A stretch of DNA of 64,000 nt from Weissella cibaria KACC 11862 (lineage in GTDB: Bacteria > Bacillota > Bacilli > Lactobacillales > Lactobacillaceae): contig NZ_AEKT01000057.1 in the NCBI RefSeq assembly GCF_000193635.1, positions 62,001 through 126,000 of the forward strand, in the 5' to 3' direction. This document shows, piece by piece, positions 24,297-33,019 of the stretch. Numbering within the stretch: position 1 is the first letter of the stretch; each line of letters starts with the position of its first letter. A model generated the notes under the pieces. It did not search any database and was not told where the DNA came from. It saw nothing but the letters and a program-made list of their open reading frames with translations. The translations under genes and the position numbers were made by a program.

Positions 24297-25802
24297 TCAC
24301 TGCTTACCGGCAGCCGTTAAGTGCGCAATGAAGCGCATTAAGCCTTCACGGCCAGCCGTATCGTATTTATACACACCCGCATCAGCTAGCACTCGAATAA
24401 ATACGTCAGCCACAGCTTGGCGTATAACAGTCATCACATTTTCACGTGTAACTGTTGCGTTCTCACGCAAGGCGGCCGCCCAATCGCGGTGACTCGGTGC
24501 AACTGCACTTAACGGTTGATCGCCGACCAAGTAGTTAGCAATTTCCTGTAGCTCTGTCTGTAACCGCGCAGGTAAAATTGCCAGCCCCATCACTTCAATC
24601 AAGCCAATATTCTCTTGCTTAATGTGTTGTACATCTGGATGTGGGTGAAAAATACCATCCGGGTACGTGGCTGAAGTGCCATTGTCACGTAATACCAAGT
24701 ACATTTCAAATTGATCACCTACTTGTCGTGCAATCGGGGTAATCGTATGTTGCGCCTCACCCGTTGGACTGATGGCATGAATATCTAACCGCTCATCTGA
24801 ATACGTTGCCCAGACTTGGCGAATAAATTCACTAGCCGTCACAATATCGGCGGCGACTTTAGCCGTAATGCGAATGGTTGTCATTGGCCACTTGAGGATT
24901 TCAGCATGCACTGCTGGGAAGGCAGGCAATGTCACTTCACGTTCAACTGGGGCCTTCATCAAAGGTAAGACGTGCCGGCCACCTTGAAAATGTTCTTGTG
25001 ACAAAATCGAGCCACCCACAATTGGTAAATCAGCATTTGACCCAACAAAATACATCGGATATCGTGCCACCAACGTCAATAAATTGGCAAACGTTTGCCG
25101 GTCAATGGTCATTGCTTCACGCGCAAAATCGACAAAGATCGCATGCTCTTCAAAATACGCATACGGCGAATAATGCCAACCCCAAGTTTGCCCGTTCACT
25201 GTTTCACGAATAAACCGGTGCGTGCTACGTGGCGCCTGTTTAATCGAACCAACAAATCCTTCGTTTGTATAATCTAAAGCGGTTGGTGGATAGTCACTCT
25301 TAGGCGCCGATGCAGCTGCTTTTATTTCAGCCGTCGTCTTTTCTGGCTTAGATAAATTAATCGTGATTTCCAACTCACCGAAATCCGTCAACGCTGTATA
25401 AGCAATATTACGTTGGATATCGGCAACTTTCACATTTTCCACGGCGCGACTTAGGTCATAATAATAAGCCACTGCGGTTGCTGGACTTTGCGCATACTTC
25501 GCCATGAACGTTTGTTGTAATTGATCAGGTGTCGGTGTCACAATGTTAAGCAATCGTGCGCGATCAATCTCCACCTGCCAGCGGTCGGTAGCCGACTGGG
25601 GGGCCAAGGCTAAAATAGCTGTCGCTAAGTCACTTAATGACCGCTCGGTGTTTCCCACCAGTCCAGAAGTCACCCCATTTGCCTGAATTTCAGCTAGCAC
25701 TAAATTAGTGCGATACACCGTTTCCAAATCTGAATACGCACCTAATTTAACACCCCAAGCGACAAAATCCAGCACTAACTGGGTATCATGTGCATCTAAC
25801 AT
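24297..25802 (-). CDS. galT: UDP-glucose/UTP-hexose-1-phosphate uridylyltransferase, class 2
   Basis: 501-residue Leloir pathway enzyme transferring uridylyl from UDP-glucose to galactose-1-phosphate. It belongs to the long Gram-positive GalT class, with recognisable blocks such as PLMKAPVEREVTLPAFPAVH and HPDVQHIKQENIGLIEVMGLAILP. The length is typical for the class, about 490-500. RBS AGGAG is about 6 bases upstream; it lies 9 bases after galK, last in the operon. galE and galM are not in the window. Confidence 0.93.
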   Translation of the reverse strand: MLDAHDTQLVLDFVAWGVKLGAYSDLETVYRTNLVLAEIQANGVTSGLVGNTERSLSDLATAILALAPQSATDRWQVEIDRARLLNIVTPTPDQLQQTFMAKYAQSPATAVAYYYDLSRAVENVKVADIQRNIAYTALTDFGELEITINLSKPEKTTAEIKAAASAPKSDYPPTALDYTNEGFVGSIKQAPRSTHRFIRETVNGQTWGWHYSPYAYFEEHAIFVDFAREAMTIDRQTFANLLTLVARYPMYFVGSNADLPIVGGSILSQEHFQGGRHVLPLMKAPVEREVTLPAFPAVHAEILKWPMTTIRITAKVAADIVTASEFIRQVWATYSDERLDIHAISPTGEAQHTITPIARQVGDQFEMYLVLRDNGTSATYPDGIFHPHPDVQHIKQENIGLIEVMGLAILPARLQTELQEIANYLVGDQPLSAVAPSHRDWAAALRENATVTRENVMTVIRQAVADVFIRVLADAGVYKYDTAGREGLMRFIAHLTAAGKQ

Positions 25803-25811
25803 ATTTATCTC

Positions 25812-26993
25812 CTACGCAATTTCGTGTGTGCCCGCAACAATTTCAGCGACAAAAAAGGCGGGTTGATAGCCAATCTCAGCGGTATACACATCCCCAACCG
25901 CCGTGGTAACTGCTGGTACTTGGTCTTTTTCAACTAACGCAATGGCCGAACCACCAAAGCCAGCTCCTGTCATCCGCGCACCCAAGACACCAGGCTGACG
26001 TAAGGCCGTCTCAACCAGTGTATCAAGCTCAATACCACTCACTTCAAAGTCATCACGCAAAGATGCATGTGATGCCGTCAGCAATTCACCAAATTGAACC
26101 AAATCATGTGCTTGTAAGGCCGCTTTCGCTGCAATCGTTCGTTGGTTTTCAGATACCGCATGGCGAGCTCGCTTCATGACCAGAGCATGGTCTTTTTCAA
26201 AATCCGCGGCCGCTGCTTCAAACTGCGGTACTGTTAAATCGCCCAGCGTTTCTACATCAACATTTTCTTGCAACAACGCCAGGGCTTCTTCAGATTCCGC
26301 CCGTCGTTCATTATACTTAGAATCCGTTAATTCGCGCTTTTTATTCGTGGTCATGACTAGCAATCGATACTCGCCAAATTCGGCTGGCACCATCTCATAC
26401 GCCATGGTGTTGGTGTCTAAGAAAATCCCTTGTTCGTCTTCCCCGAAGGCCACCGCAAATTGGTCCATGATGCCAGTTTTGAGACCTAGATAATCATTTT
26501 CAACAGCTTGACCTAATTTAACAATCGTCAACTTATCAATCTGATAACCCATCATATCCTTGAGCATGTTTAGCAACAAAATCTCCAAAGAAGCTGACGA
26601 TGAGAGGCCCGACGCCGTGGGCATATCGCCAACAATGGCCAAATCAAACCCTTTTGACACTGGGTAACCAGCTTCAGCCATCACCGTCATGACACCACGG
26701 AGATACTTAATCCAGGTATCGTAGGGGCGCAACGCCAAATCCGTCACCGTAATCGTTTGAATCCCCGCTTCAGGATAGTTTGCCGAATACGTCCGAATTT
26801 GATTATCATCACGTGGAGCAATTGCCCCGTATGTCCCAACGCTAATGGCAGCCGGGAAAACGTGGCCCCCGTTAAAATCTGTATACTCACCAATCAAGTT
26901 AACCCGACCGGGTGAAAAATAAAGCTTGGCTGGATCATAGCCAAACCGCTTGTTAAATGATTGTGCTAATTCTTCTTGTAATTCATATGCCAT
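25812..26993 (-). CDS. galK: Galactokinase
   Basis: 393-residue GHMP-family kinase phosphorylating galactose to galactose-1-phosphate. The galactokinase signature GRVNLIGEYTDFNGG is at about 29-43, the ATP-binding loop PTASGLSSSASLE follows at mid-length and the third motif GARMTGAGFGGSAIAL is near the C-terminus. RBS AGGAG. Its start is one base after the symporter stop, so the two are translationally coupled. Confidence 0.95.
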   Translation of the reverse strand: MAYELQEELAQSFNKRFGYDPAKLYFSPGRVNLIGEYTDFNGGHVFPAAISVGTYGAIAPRDDNQIRTYSANYPEAGIQTITVTDLALRPYDTWIKYLRGVMTVMAEAGYPVSKGFDLAIVGDMPTASGLSSSASLEILLLNMLKDMMGYQIDKLTIVKLGQAVENDYLGLKTGIMDQFAVAFGEDEQGIFLDTNTMAYEMVPAEFGEYRLLVMTTNKKRELTDSKYNERRAESEEALALLQENVDVETLGDLTVPQFEAAAADFEKDHALVMKRARHAVSENQRTIAAKAALQAHDLVQFGELLTASHASLRDDFEVSGIELDTLVETALRQPGVLGARMTGAGFGGSAIALVEKDQVPAVTTAVGDVYTAEIGYQPAFFVAEIVAGTHEIA

Positions 26994-26994
26994 T

Positions 26995-28401
26995 TTACTT
27001 CTCCTGCAATCGCTCTTCTAATTCTGCCACAATTTCAGCGTGACGTGTTTCGGTCAACGTCACCTTACGCCAGTAAATCAAGACTGAAATAACAATCAAA
27101 ATCATTGGCCCGTAGAACATAAATACCTTAAATAGTTGCAACCCTTGCGCAGTAATATCGCTTGGCTTAGCACTACCAGTCATCCCAGCAACCACGGCAG
27201 CAAAGCCGACGACACCATTAGCAAAGGCACCTGCTAACTTATCTAGCAATGGTCGAATTGCCAATGTCACTGATTCGTGACGCGTCCCCAACTTCCATTG
27301 GCCATATTCCACTGAATCCGTAATCGTCATCAGCACAACCAAGAACATGATTGGATATGGCATAAAAAACATCGTCACTGCTGTCAAAACAACTGGTAAA
27401 TTGTTACCGGCAACCATAAACAAGACATAACCCGCTAGCATGACTACGGCACCACTGAAGAAAATCGTCCGACGTGCCAAAAACTTCGTTAACGTTGGGA
27501 AAATTGCGACGGCAACCATCCCTTCAATGGCGGTAAAAATACCAACCAAGTAGAACTTACTATCAGCACCCATGACATACTTAAAGTAGTACAACAACAA
27601 TGAGTTTGTCACAACATAAGCCAATGCGAACATAATGTATGAAATGGCTTGCCACATCAATTGATCATTTTTACCGACGACCTTAAAGACCTCCAACAGA
27701 CCCACTTTTTCAGTGTTTTGGCGGACGATATTATCCTCTTCTTTCGTACCTGCGGCCGTCAACAACGCCCCAAGATAAGCAATCACACCAATGACAACCG
27801 CAAACCAGAACCAACCGGTCCGCGTTTCAGTGTGTGCGCCTGTAAAGGTGATTGAGAAAAACATGACCAATGGCACAACGACAATTTGGACACCTTGTTG
27901 TCCTAGCGTTGAACCAAAGCGTGCCACCGTACCAAACTTTTCACGCGTACTGCTATCAAGTGATAACGCTGGTAGCATTGACCAGAACGCAATATCCTTA
28001 AACGAATAGAATGCATCCAACGTTACAAATACAATGCCAAACAAAACCAAGTAAAGCATTGGATGAGCGGTTGCTAGCCCGCCAAAATTCGTAAAAATAA
28101 CAACCAACAATACTGAACTAATTAGCCCGGCAATAATTAGCCATGGCTTAAATTTTCCCCAACGGGTCCTTGTATTATCAACGATACCACCAATGATTGG
28201 ATCGAAAATAATTTCCACTAACCGAATACCCACAATCATCGTTGTGACCCAGCCAATCATTTGATTGTTAAATGCCTTGTCCGGCGTATCAAACAATTGT
28301 CCTGTCACGAAAATCATAAAATAAGTACTCAATGTCGCGTAGAAGGCATCGTGCCCAAACGCCCCTGCCGCATACGACAGATACTGCTTCACCTTATTCA
28401 T
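26995..28401 (-). CDS. GPH-family sugar:cation symporter (galactose/galactoside type)
   Basis: 468-residue MFS-fold protein of the glycoside-pentoside-hexuronide:cation symporter family, with about 12 helices. KVKQYLSYAAGAFGHDAFYATLSTYFMIF at the N-terminus and IFDPIIGGIVDNTRTRWGKFKPW in loop 2-3 are characteristic. No C-terminal EIIA domain is fused, unlike lactococcal or streptococcal LacS. Linkage to galK and galT makes galactose or a galactoside the probable substrate. GGGGG lies about 10 bases upstream, and a cre site is 50 bases before the start. Confidence 0.88.
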   Translation of the reverse strand: MNKVKQYLSYAAGAFGHDAFYATLSTYFMIFVTGQLFDTPDKAFNNQMIGWVTTMIVGIRLVEIIFDPIIGGIVDNTRTRWGKFKPWLIIAGLISSVLLVVIFTNFGGLATAHPMLYLVLFGIVFVTLDAFYSFKDIAFWSMLPALSLDSSTREKFGTVARFGSTLGQQGVQIVVVPLVMFFSITFTGAHTETRTGWFWFAVVIGVIAYLGALLTAAGTKEEDNIVRQNTEKVGLLEVFKVVGKNDQLMWQAISYIMFALAYVVTNSLLLYYFKYVMGADSKFYLVGIFTAIEGMVAVAIFPTLTKFLARRTIFFSGAVVMLAGYVLFMVAGNNLPVVLTAVTMFFMPYPIMFLVVLMTITDSVEYGQWKLGTRHESVTLAIRPLLDKLAGAFANGVVGFAAVVAGMTGSAKPSDITAQGLQLFKVFMFYGPMILIVISVLIYWRKVTLTETRHAEIVAELEERLQEK

Positions 28402-28450
28402 GTTAAATTATCCCCCAATAATTTGGTTTCATTATTACCCTACTAATTAA

Positions 28451-28468
28451 TAATAAAGCGCTTTCATT
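28451..28468 (-). promoter_or_regulatory. cre-like CcpA site of the galactose operon
   Basis: Minus-strand AATGAAAGCGCTTTATTA matches WWTGNAARCGNWWWCAWW with two mismatches near the 3' end; the core AAAGCGCTTT is a perfect palindrome. It lies between the AraC gene's terminator and the symporter start. I could not fix the -35/-10 pair. Confidence 0.6.
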
Positions 28469-28530
28469 TTAGAAAAAGGACATATAAAACCAAAAAATAT
28501 AACTTATTGAAACAGTGTGATGAGCAGCAC

Positions 28531-28567
28531 AAAAAGAGGTTGAGACAGCAGCAGCCGTCTCAACCTC
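28531..28567 (-). terminator. Terminator of the AraC-family regulator gene
   Basis: Perfect stem GAGGTTGAGAC / GTCTCAACCTC with a 10-base loop, followed on the minus strand by TTTTT. Confidence 0.9.
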
Positions 28568-28574
28568 AACCAGG

Positions 28575-29387
28575 TTATGTTTGCCAATGGCGATAATTCA
28601 ATGGACTAACGCCCGTTTGCTTTTTAAAAACTTTACCAAAGTAGGCTGGATCTGCATAACCGCTTTGTTCAGCCACGACATTAATTTTTAAATATTTTTG
28701 TGATACCAGCAGTTTCTTGGCATGACTAATTCTAATCTGTGTCAGGTATTCACTCGGTGTCTGCTGCACTAATCGATTAAACACCCGATTAAGATACTGC
28801 GTAGACACTGACAACATTGCTGCTAGTTGGCTAATTGAAATATCCTCTGCTAGGTGCTCCTGCATATACGCAATCGCCGGTCCAACATATTGTTGAAAAT
28901 CTGGTTGATGTTGATCAATCGTTTGTTTCTGATGGCGAGTCAGACACAGCAATAACTGATAGGCAGCCGCCGAGATTGCTAGATCATCCGCCGGCTCATG
29001 ACCTAATCGCGTCAATAACGTCTCATGTAGCCGTTCATACACCAGTGCATCACTTGCCTCAATCAGAACAAACTCTGAATTCACCATTTGTTTTTGTAAA
29101 TCATCAACCAAGGACCCTTGGAAGGTTGCAAACCGGACCTGCCACGGTTCGTTGCCAATCGGCTCATACCGGTGTGGCACGCCAGGGGCAATTAAAATCC
29201 CCATGCCAGGCGCCAACTCATAGCGTTTGTCACGCACCCAAAACGCCCCCGTTCCAGTTTGTGACTGCAACCAATGAAAGTGCGGAAAACCCTGATAGCG
29301 AATAATAACCCCCTGTTGCCATTCCGCCCCCACGTGTTCAACCATGACTGGCAAACTTAAATCTGCCACATTAAAAAATGTTCGCAA
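28575..29387 (-). CDS. AraC-family regulator, likely of the galactose operon
   Basis: About 270 residues: an N-terminal cupin sugar-sensing domain (about 1-150) and a C-terminal double helix-turn-helix (ISQLAAMLSVSTQYLNRVFNR and the later NVVAEQSGYADPAYFGKVFKKQTGVSP). It stands directly upstream of the symporter-galK-galT unit on the same strand, so local control by galactose is plausible (inference). I place the start at the TTG at 29387, 8 bases after GAGGGGG and beginning LRTFFNVADLS; the open frame reaches 29489, but no good site precedes the earlier starts. Confidence 0.8.
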   Translation of the reverse strand: MRTFFNVADLSLPVMVEHVGAEWQQGVIIRYQGFPHFHWLQSQTGTGAFWVRDKRYELAPGMGILIAPGVPHRYEPIGNEPWQVRFATFQGSLVDDLQKQMVNSEFVLIEASDALVYERLHETLLTRLGHEPADDLAISAAAYQLLLCLTRHQKQTIDQHQPDFQQYVGPAIAYMQEHLAEDISISQLAAMLSVSTQYLNRVFNRLVQQTPSEYLTQIRISHAKKLLVSQKYLKINVVAEQSGYADPAYFGKVFKKQTGVSPLNYRHWQT

Positions 29388-29474
29388 TTGTTTCGCCCCC
29401 TCGACTATTAGATTGCCCCTTGAGTATATGTCAGGAATGCGGTTAGCACAACGGCAATTCTGCCCTAAATATAA

Positions 29475-29502
29475 AAAAGCAGTCACCAACGCGACTGCTT
29501 TT
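29475..29502 (-). terminator. Terminator of the EIIC-like gene
   Basis: Stem AAAAGCAGTC / GACTGCTTTT followed on the minus strand by T-rich sequence. It ends the aminotransferase operon. Confidence 0.85.
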
Positions 29503-29510
29503 GGAACGCC

Positions 29511-30554
29511 CTAAATATCCGGTAACGCTAATTCTTCACCTTGAATCAATGGCACCTTTTTCATAAATACTAGTTTCATTAAGATGCCCAATAGTAAGGG
29601 CACCACAATAAACGCCAGTATCACCCGAATACCTAATAAGTCACCCTGCGACTCATTCAGCGCAGTCAAGGGGCCAATAAAGCCGGACAAGCCAAAGCCG
29701 GCGGAAAAGGCCGTGCCTGACATCCCCAGCAAACTCGCTACGCCGCCACTCACACCGGCAGCTAGTAATACCGACATGAATAATTTCGGATGTGATAACA
29801 TGTTGGCCATCTGAATTTTAGGTGAACCCATAAAGTGGGCAATGATTGCCCCACCTGAATTTACGCCAGCTCCCATCACAGCAAGCGTAATCGCTGCAGC
29901 GACAATCCCGGCATTCGCAGCGCCCGATCCAACGCCGGACAAACCAATCGCCGTGGCAATGCCAACTGATGAGAGTGGCGACACAATTAAGAAGGCGAAA
30001 AGCATCCCCAACAAGACCCCCATCAACAATGGTGATACCCGGGTTGCTTGGGCGACGACTTGACCCACTGCACCTTGCACCGCCACCATGATTGGCAATG
30101 TCAGTAGACCAATCCCACCACTGATAAGTAGTACAACCAATGGTTCAAAGACCATCCGTAATTGACCCAGTAATCGACTACTCAAGCAGGCCACATAACT
30201 GGCAATCAAAGTCGTTAACATGATATTCAAAATCACCCCAGTACCGGCAATCATGTACGCATCGCCCTTAACTGTCACAACGCCCGATGCGACAAAAGTT
30301 GCCAACGCCATTGAGGCTGTTTCCAAATTAGACAGGCGCAACATATTACCAACAACAAATGCGGCAATCAAGGGTAACGTGCTTTGCGCCAATGCGACCA
30401 TTACTTCAACTTGCCCAACCAGCCCTGTTTGCGGTAGCGCTTTGAGTAGTTGGCTAATCAAAGCGGCCGGAATTAACGCGGCGACAACCGCAAATGAGTT
30501 CCCGTTCAGAACGGCCATGATGGTTGGCTTTACTGCTAATTGTGGTTTTTCCAT
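29511..30554 (-). CDS. Orphan EIIC-like membrane protein (PTS_EIIC_2 family)
   Basis: 347 residues with about ten hydrophobic segments and Gly/Ala-rich helices (GVGSGAANAGIVAAAITLAVMGAGVNSGGAI), typical of the PTS_EIIC_2 family. No EIIA or EIIB partner is encoded nearby, so it is doubtful that it is a phosphotransferase permease. It is the third gene of an aminotransferase / D-2-hydroxyacid dehydrogenase operon, only 5 bases after the preceding stop. In that setting it may carry a 2-hydroxy or 2-keto acid or an aromatic compound (inference). Start: ATG at 30554 after GAGAGGTG; a GTG at 30563 would overlap the upstream gene. Confidence 0.72.
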   Translation of the reverse strand: MEKPQLAVKPTIMAVLNGNSFAVVAALIPAALISQLLKALPQTGLVGQVEVMVALAQSTLPLIAAFVVGNMLRLSNLETASMALATFVASGVVTVKGDAYMIAGTGVILNIMLTTLIASYVACLSSRLLGQLRMVFEPLVVLLISGGIGLLTLPIMVAVQGAVGQVVAQATRVSPLLMGVLLGMLFAFLIVSPLSSVGIATAIGLSGVGSGAANAGIVAAAITLAVMGAGVNSGGAIIAHFMGSPKIQMANMLSHPKLFMSVLLAAGVSGGVASLLGMSGTAFSAGFGLSGFIGPLTALNESQGDLLGIRVILAFIVVPLLLGILMKLVFMKKVPLIQGEELALPDI

Positions 30555-30559
30555 TATGC

Positions 30560-31549
30560 TCACCTCTCAATTTCATGTGGTGATGTCTCACCGTTCAAGA
30601 TTAATTGCACATCATCCAGGGCAATATCAACCATATTTTGCACCGCAATATTCGTAAAGAAGGCGATATGCGGTGTCAACATGACATTCGACATCGCGTG
30701 CAACTTTTCGATATTTGGCTGACTCGTCAAGCCGTCATCTTGGTGATCGACATTAAAGATGGTTTCTTCACCTGACACGGTGTCCAACGCTACTCCGGCC
30801 AATTCGCCTGTCTCCAAGGCTGTAATTAATGCTGCCGTATCGATTACCGGTCCGCGACTCGCGTTCACCAAGCCCGCGGTTGGCTGCATTAACGCAAATT
30901 CAGCAGCTCCAATTAGTCCAACTGACGTCTCATTTAAATCAACGTGTAGGCTGACCACATCCGCCCGCTGCAACAAATCCGCTTTGGTTGTGTACGTCAC
31001 AATACCTGCCAAATCATCGCGCGGATTAACGTCATAACCAAGGACCGTTGCCCCCAACGCGGCCAATAATTTGGCCAAGGCACCACCAATCCGGCCAACA
31101 CCAATAATGCCAATGGTTGCGGAATGAATTTCCTTGGCCTGCAACCCGCCCCAGCGGTAATCATTGTTTGCCACACGGCGATCAACTTCATAAGACTTAC
31201 GTAGCAGACGTAGGATTTGCATCAGGGCATGTTCGGCGACGCTTCGTGGTGAGTAGGCCGGGACATTTGTCACACGCAAGCCATGTTCATGGGCGAGTGG
31301 CACATTTATCACATCATACCCAGCTGTTCGCGTTGAAATTTGTTTCAAACCAGCTTCAGCTAATTGTGCGTAAATTGCATCAGCTAATCGATTCCGTTGT
31401 TGCATAATTACCCCATCAACCGCCGCCAATTGGTCAAGGTTATCTTCCAACGGTGCTGCTGACGTGATAATCTCAACTCCCGTCCGGGCCGTGTAGGCTG
31501 CAATTGCTGCTTCTTCATCATCTCGAACACTTGTCATCAAAATTTTCAT
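30560..31549 (-). CDS. D-2-hydroxyacid dehydrogenase (D-lactate / D-hydroxyisocaproate dehydrogenase-like)
   Basis: 329-residue NAD-dependent D-isomer 2-hydroxyacid dehydrogenase. The Rossmann motif GVGRIG is at 150-155, catalytic Arg232 in ASRGP, the Glu of SGEE at about 261-262 and His294 in TPHIAF. The sequence around TRTAGYDVINVPLA and RWGGLQAKEI resembles lactobacillal D-LDH/D-HicDH, which reduces pyruvate, phenylpyruvate or branched 2-keto acids. Position after an aminotransferase under aromatic control favours aromatic 2-keto/2-hydroxy acids such as phenylpyruvate and phenyllactate, but the substrate is not proven. It starts 4 bases after the aminotransferase stop. Confidence 0.85.
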   Translation of the reverse strand: MKILMTSVRDDEEAAIAAYTARTGVEIITSAAPLEDNLDQLAAVDGVIMQQRNRLADAIYAQLAEAGLKQISTRTAGYDVINVPLAHEHGLRVTNVPAYSPRSVAEHALMQILRLLRKSYEVDRRVANNDYRWGGLQAKEIHSATIGIIGVGRIGGALAKLLAALGATVLGYDVNPRDDLAGIVTYTTKADLLQRADVVSLHVDLNETSVGLIGAAEFALMQPTAGLVNASRGPVIDTAALITALETGELAGVALDTVSGEETIFNVDHQDDGLTSQPNIEKLHAMSNVMLTPHIAFFTNIAVQNMVDIALDDVQLILNGETSPHEIER

Positions 31550-31553
31550 AGTT

Positions 31554-32756
31554 TTATTCTCCTACAGTCATTGCTGTTTGCATGTATGTCTTAATGCGTT
31601 GCATGGCTTCCGTCAAAGTTGCCAAACTCGTTGCGTAACTGAGACGTAAGTAACCGGCCCCACCTTGACCAAACGCACTACCCGGGATAACTGCCACGTG
31701 GGCATTTTCAGCAAGTGCCAGGGCAAATGCACGATCGTCTTGGTTATGCGTAGCCGGAATTTTAGCGAAAACGTAGAAGGCGCCACCTGGTGTTTCAACC
31801 TCAAACCCAGCTGCCCGCATCTGTTCCACCACGAAATCGCGCCGTGCAGCGTATTGTGCTTTCATTGCTAAGGTTGCTGCATGCCCTGCTTCGGTTCCTA
31901 ACGCCACGGTTGCGGCAGCCATCGCCGGATTGGATGGTGACGTCACCACTAGTTGGTGGGTCATTCCCACCGTGCGCATCAAGCCCGCCGGTCCGGCTAT
32001 AAACCCGATGCGGTAACCCGTCATGGCATGTGACTTAGACACCCCATTTAGCAACAACGTCTGGCCCGGCAAGTAGGTGGCAATTGACACATGGGCGGTT
32101 TCGTAAACTAATTCTGAATAGATTTCATCAGCAATCACGATGATGTCCGTGTCAGCCAGGACAGTTGCTAACGCCTCTAATTCTGCGGCTGAATATGTCA
32201 CCCCCGTTGGATTAGAGGGGTAATTCAAGACAATTGCCTTGATCGCATCACCGTGTTCCGCAATCGCCGCCCGTAATTGCACCGGCGTCAACACAAATCT
32301 CGTTGCGCTAGTATCCAAGTACACGGGTTCACCACCATTCATGAGCGTAATGGCATCATAGAGTGGGAAAGTTGGTGTCGGAATTAAGACTTTGTCGCCT
32401 GGATTCAATACAGCTGTTAACGTGGCATAGATTGCCTCAGTCGCGCCGATTGTAATCACTACTTCTGTATCCGCATCGTATGTTAACCCATAGCGGTCAG
32501 CCAAGAAATTGGTTGCAGCCTCCCTTAACGCCACCGACCCATTGCCTGGCGCGTAGTGGGAATCATTGGCAGTGATGCTATTAATGGCTGCAGTTTTTGC
32601 GACTTCAGGCACATCGAAATCGGGTTCACCGAGCGTTAACTTAATCATGTCTGGCATCGCCGAAACTTTCGCATCAAACGCTCGAATTTCGTTGGGCTGG
32701 ATTTTCGCTAAATCTTGGTTCAATCGTTGGCTGAGTGACTCTTTCATCGTGGGCAT
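31554..32756 (-). CDS. Class I/II PLP aminotransferase, probably aromatic
   Basis: 400-residue fold-type I aminotransferase: LGEPDFDVP substrate loop (42-50), NYPSNPTG (178-185), IADEIYSEL (208-216), PLP lysine Lys241 in NGVSKSHAMTGYRIGF and the carboxylate-binding Arg in YLRLSYA. It resembles the lactic acid bacterial AraT/PatA group. The leader peptide upstream is rich in Tyr, Phe and Trp codons, which supports an aromatic role for this first gene of the operon. The start at 32756 lies 8 bases after AAAGGAG; the frame to 32810 runs through the attenuator terminator and is not a real N-terminus. Confidence 0.85.
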   Translation of the reverse strand: MPTMKESLSQRLNQDLAKIQPNEIRAFDAKVSAMPDMIKLTLGEPDFDVPEVAKTAAINSITANDSHYAPGNGSVALREAATNFLADRYGLTYDADTEVVITIGATEAIYATLTAVLNPGDKVLIPTPTFPLYDAITLMNGGEPVYLDTSATRFVLTPVQLRAAIAEHGDAIKAIVLNYPSNPTGVTYSAAELEALATVLADTDIIVIADEIYSELVYETAHVSIATYLPGQTLLLNGVSKSHAMTGYRIGFIAGPAGLMRTVGMTHQLVVTSPSNPAMAAATVALGTEAGHAATLAMKAQYAARRDFVVEQMRAAGFEVETPGGAFYVFAKIPATHNQDDRAFALALAENAHVAVIPGSAFGQGGAGYLRLSYATSLATLTEAMQRIKTYMQTAMTVGE

Positions 32757-32782
32757 AATCATTTCTCCTTTAGACAATAAAA

Positions 32783-32816
32783 AACCGGACGTTTCCTTAA
32801 TGGAAAACATCCGGTT
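32783..32816 (-). terminator. Attenuator terminator (segments 4:5) before the aminotransferase gene
   Basis: Minus-strand stem ACCGGATGTTTTCC / GGAAACGTCCGGT (13 pairs, one bulged T) followed by TTTTTTATT, 30 bases before the aminotransferase start. Confidence 0.9.
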
Positions 32817-32928
32817 ACCTGGTAAACACGTATTCGCAAAAAATCGCGGGCGTTTTATTTGGTTTCTCGGATGTTTTAATCACTATCCGAGAAGCCGTGC
32901 AAAAATGCTTTTAGCTCAATTCGGATAG
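32802..32928 (-). promoter_or_regulatory. Alternative-hairpin attenuator after the aromatic leader peptide
   Basis: Minus strand, in order: segment 1 CTATCCGA (32921-32928, inside the end of the leader ORF); segment 2 TTCTCGGATAG (32883-32893); segment 3 AACATCCGAGAA (32864-32875); segment 4 CGGATGTT (32806-32813, part of the terminator). Mutually exclusive pairs are 1:2 (8 bp), 2:3 (9 bp), 3:4 (8 bp) and 4:5 (terminator). A ribosome stalled at the aromatic codons leaves segment 1 free, so 1:2 and 3:4 form and the terminator is prevented. A ribosome at the stop codon covers segment 1, so 2:3 and then 4:5 form. The fold is deduced by hand. Confidence 0.85.
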
Positions 32929-32988
32929 TTGCCGAAAGAACCAAAAGTAATAGACGTTTGTAGTTGTGATTGTTGGCGTCATCATCAT
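32911..32988 (-). CDS. Aromatic leader peptide (YYFWFF) controlling the aminotransferase operon
   Basis: 25-codon ORF with an ideal ribosome-binding site AAGGAGA (32995-33001) 6 bases before the first of three consecutive ATG codons. Residues 13-18 are Tyr-Tyr-Phe-Trp-Phe-Phe, followed by Arg-Gln-Leu-Ser-Glu-Leu-Ser and TAA. Six aromatic residues of three kinds in a row have no plausible structural purpose in such a peptide and are the hallmark of a transcription-attenuation sensor for charged tRNA-Tyr, -Phe and -Trp. The last codons overlap segment 1 of the attenuator. No other ORF of this kind was found in the window. Confidence 0.9.
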   Translation of the reverse strand: MMMTPTITTTNVYYFWFFRQLSELS

Positions 32989-33019
32989 TTTTGCTCTCCT
33001 TGATTTCTTGATGGTTTTA

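Noticed and set aside
10487-28567. Similar hairpins at 10493-10524 and 28536-28567 as a dispersed repeat
   Set aside because: Both are simple terminators of a form common in lactic acid bacteria; likeness is confined to the stem.
31554-32810. Longer aminotransferase start at 32810
   Set aside because: The extra codons run through the attenuator terminator hairpin and have no ribosome-binding site; the ATG at 32756 has AAAGGAG at proper distance.
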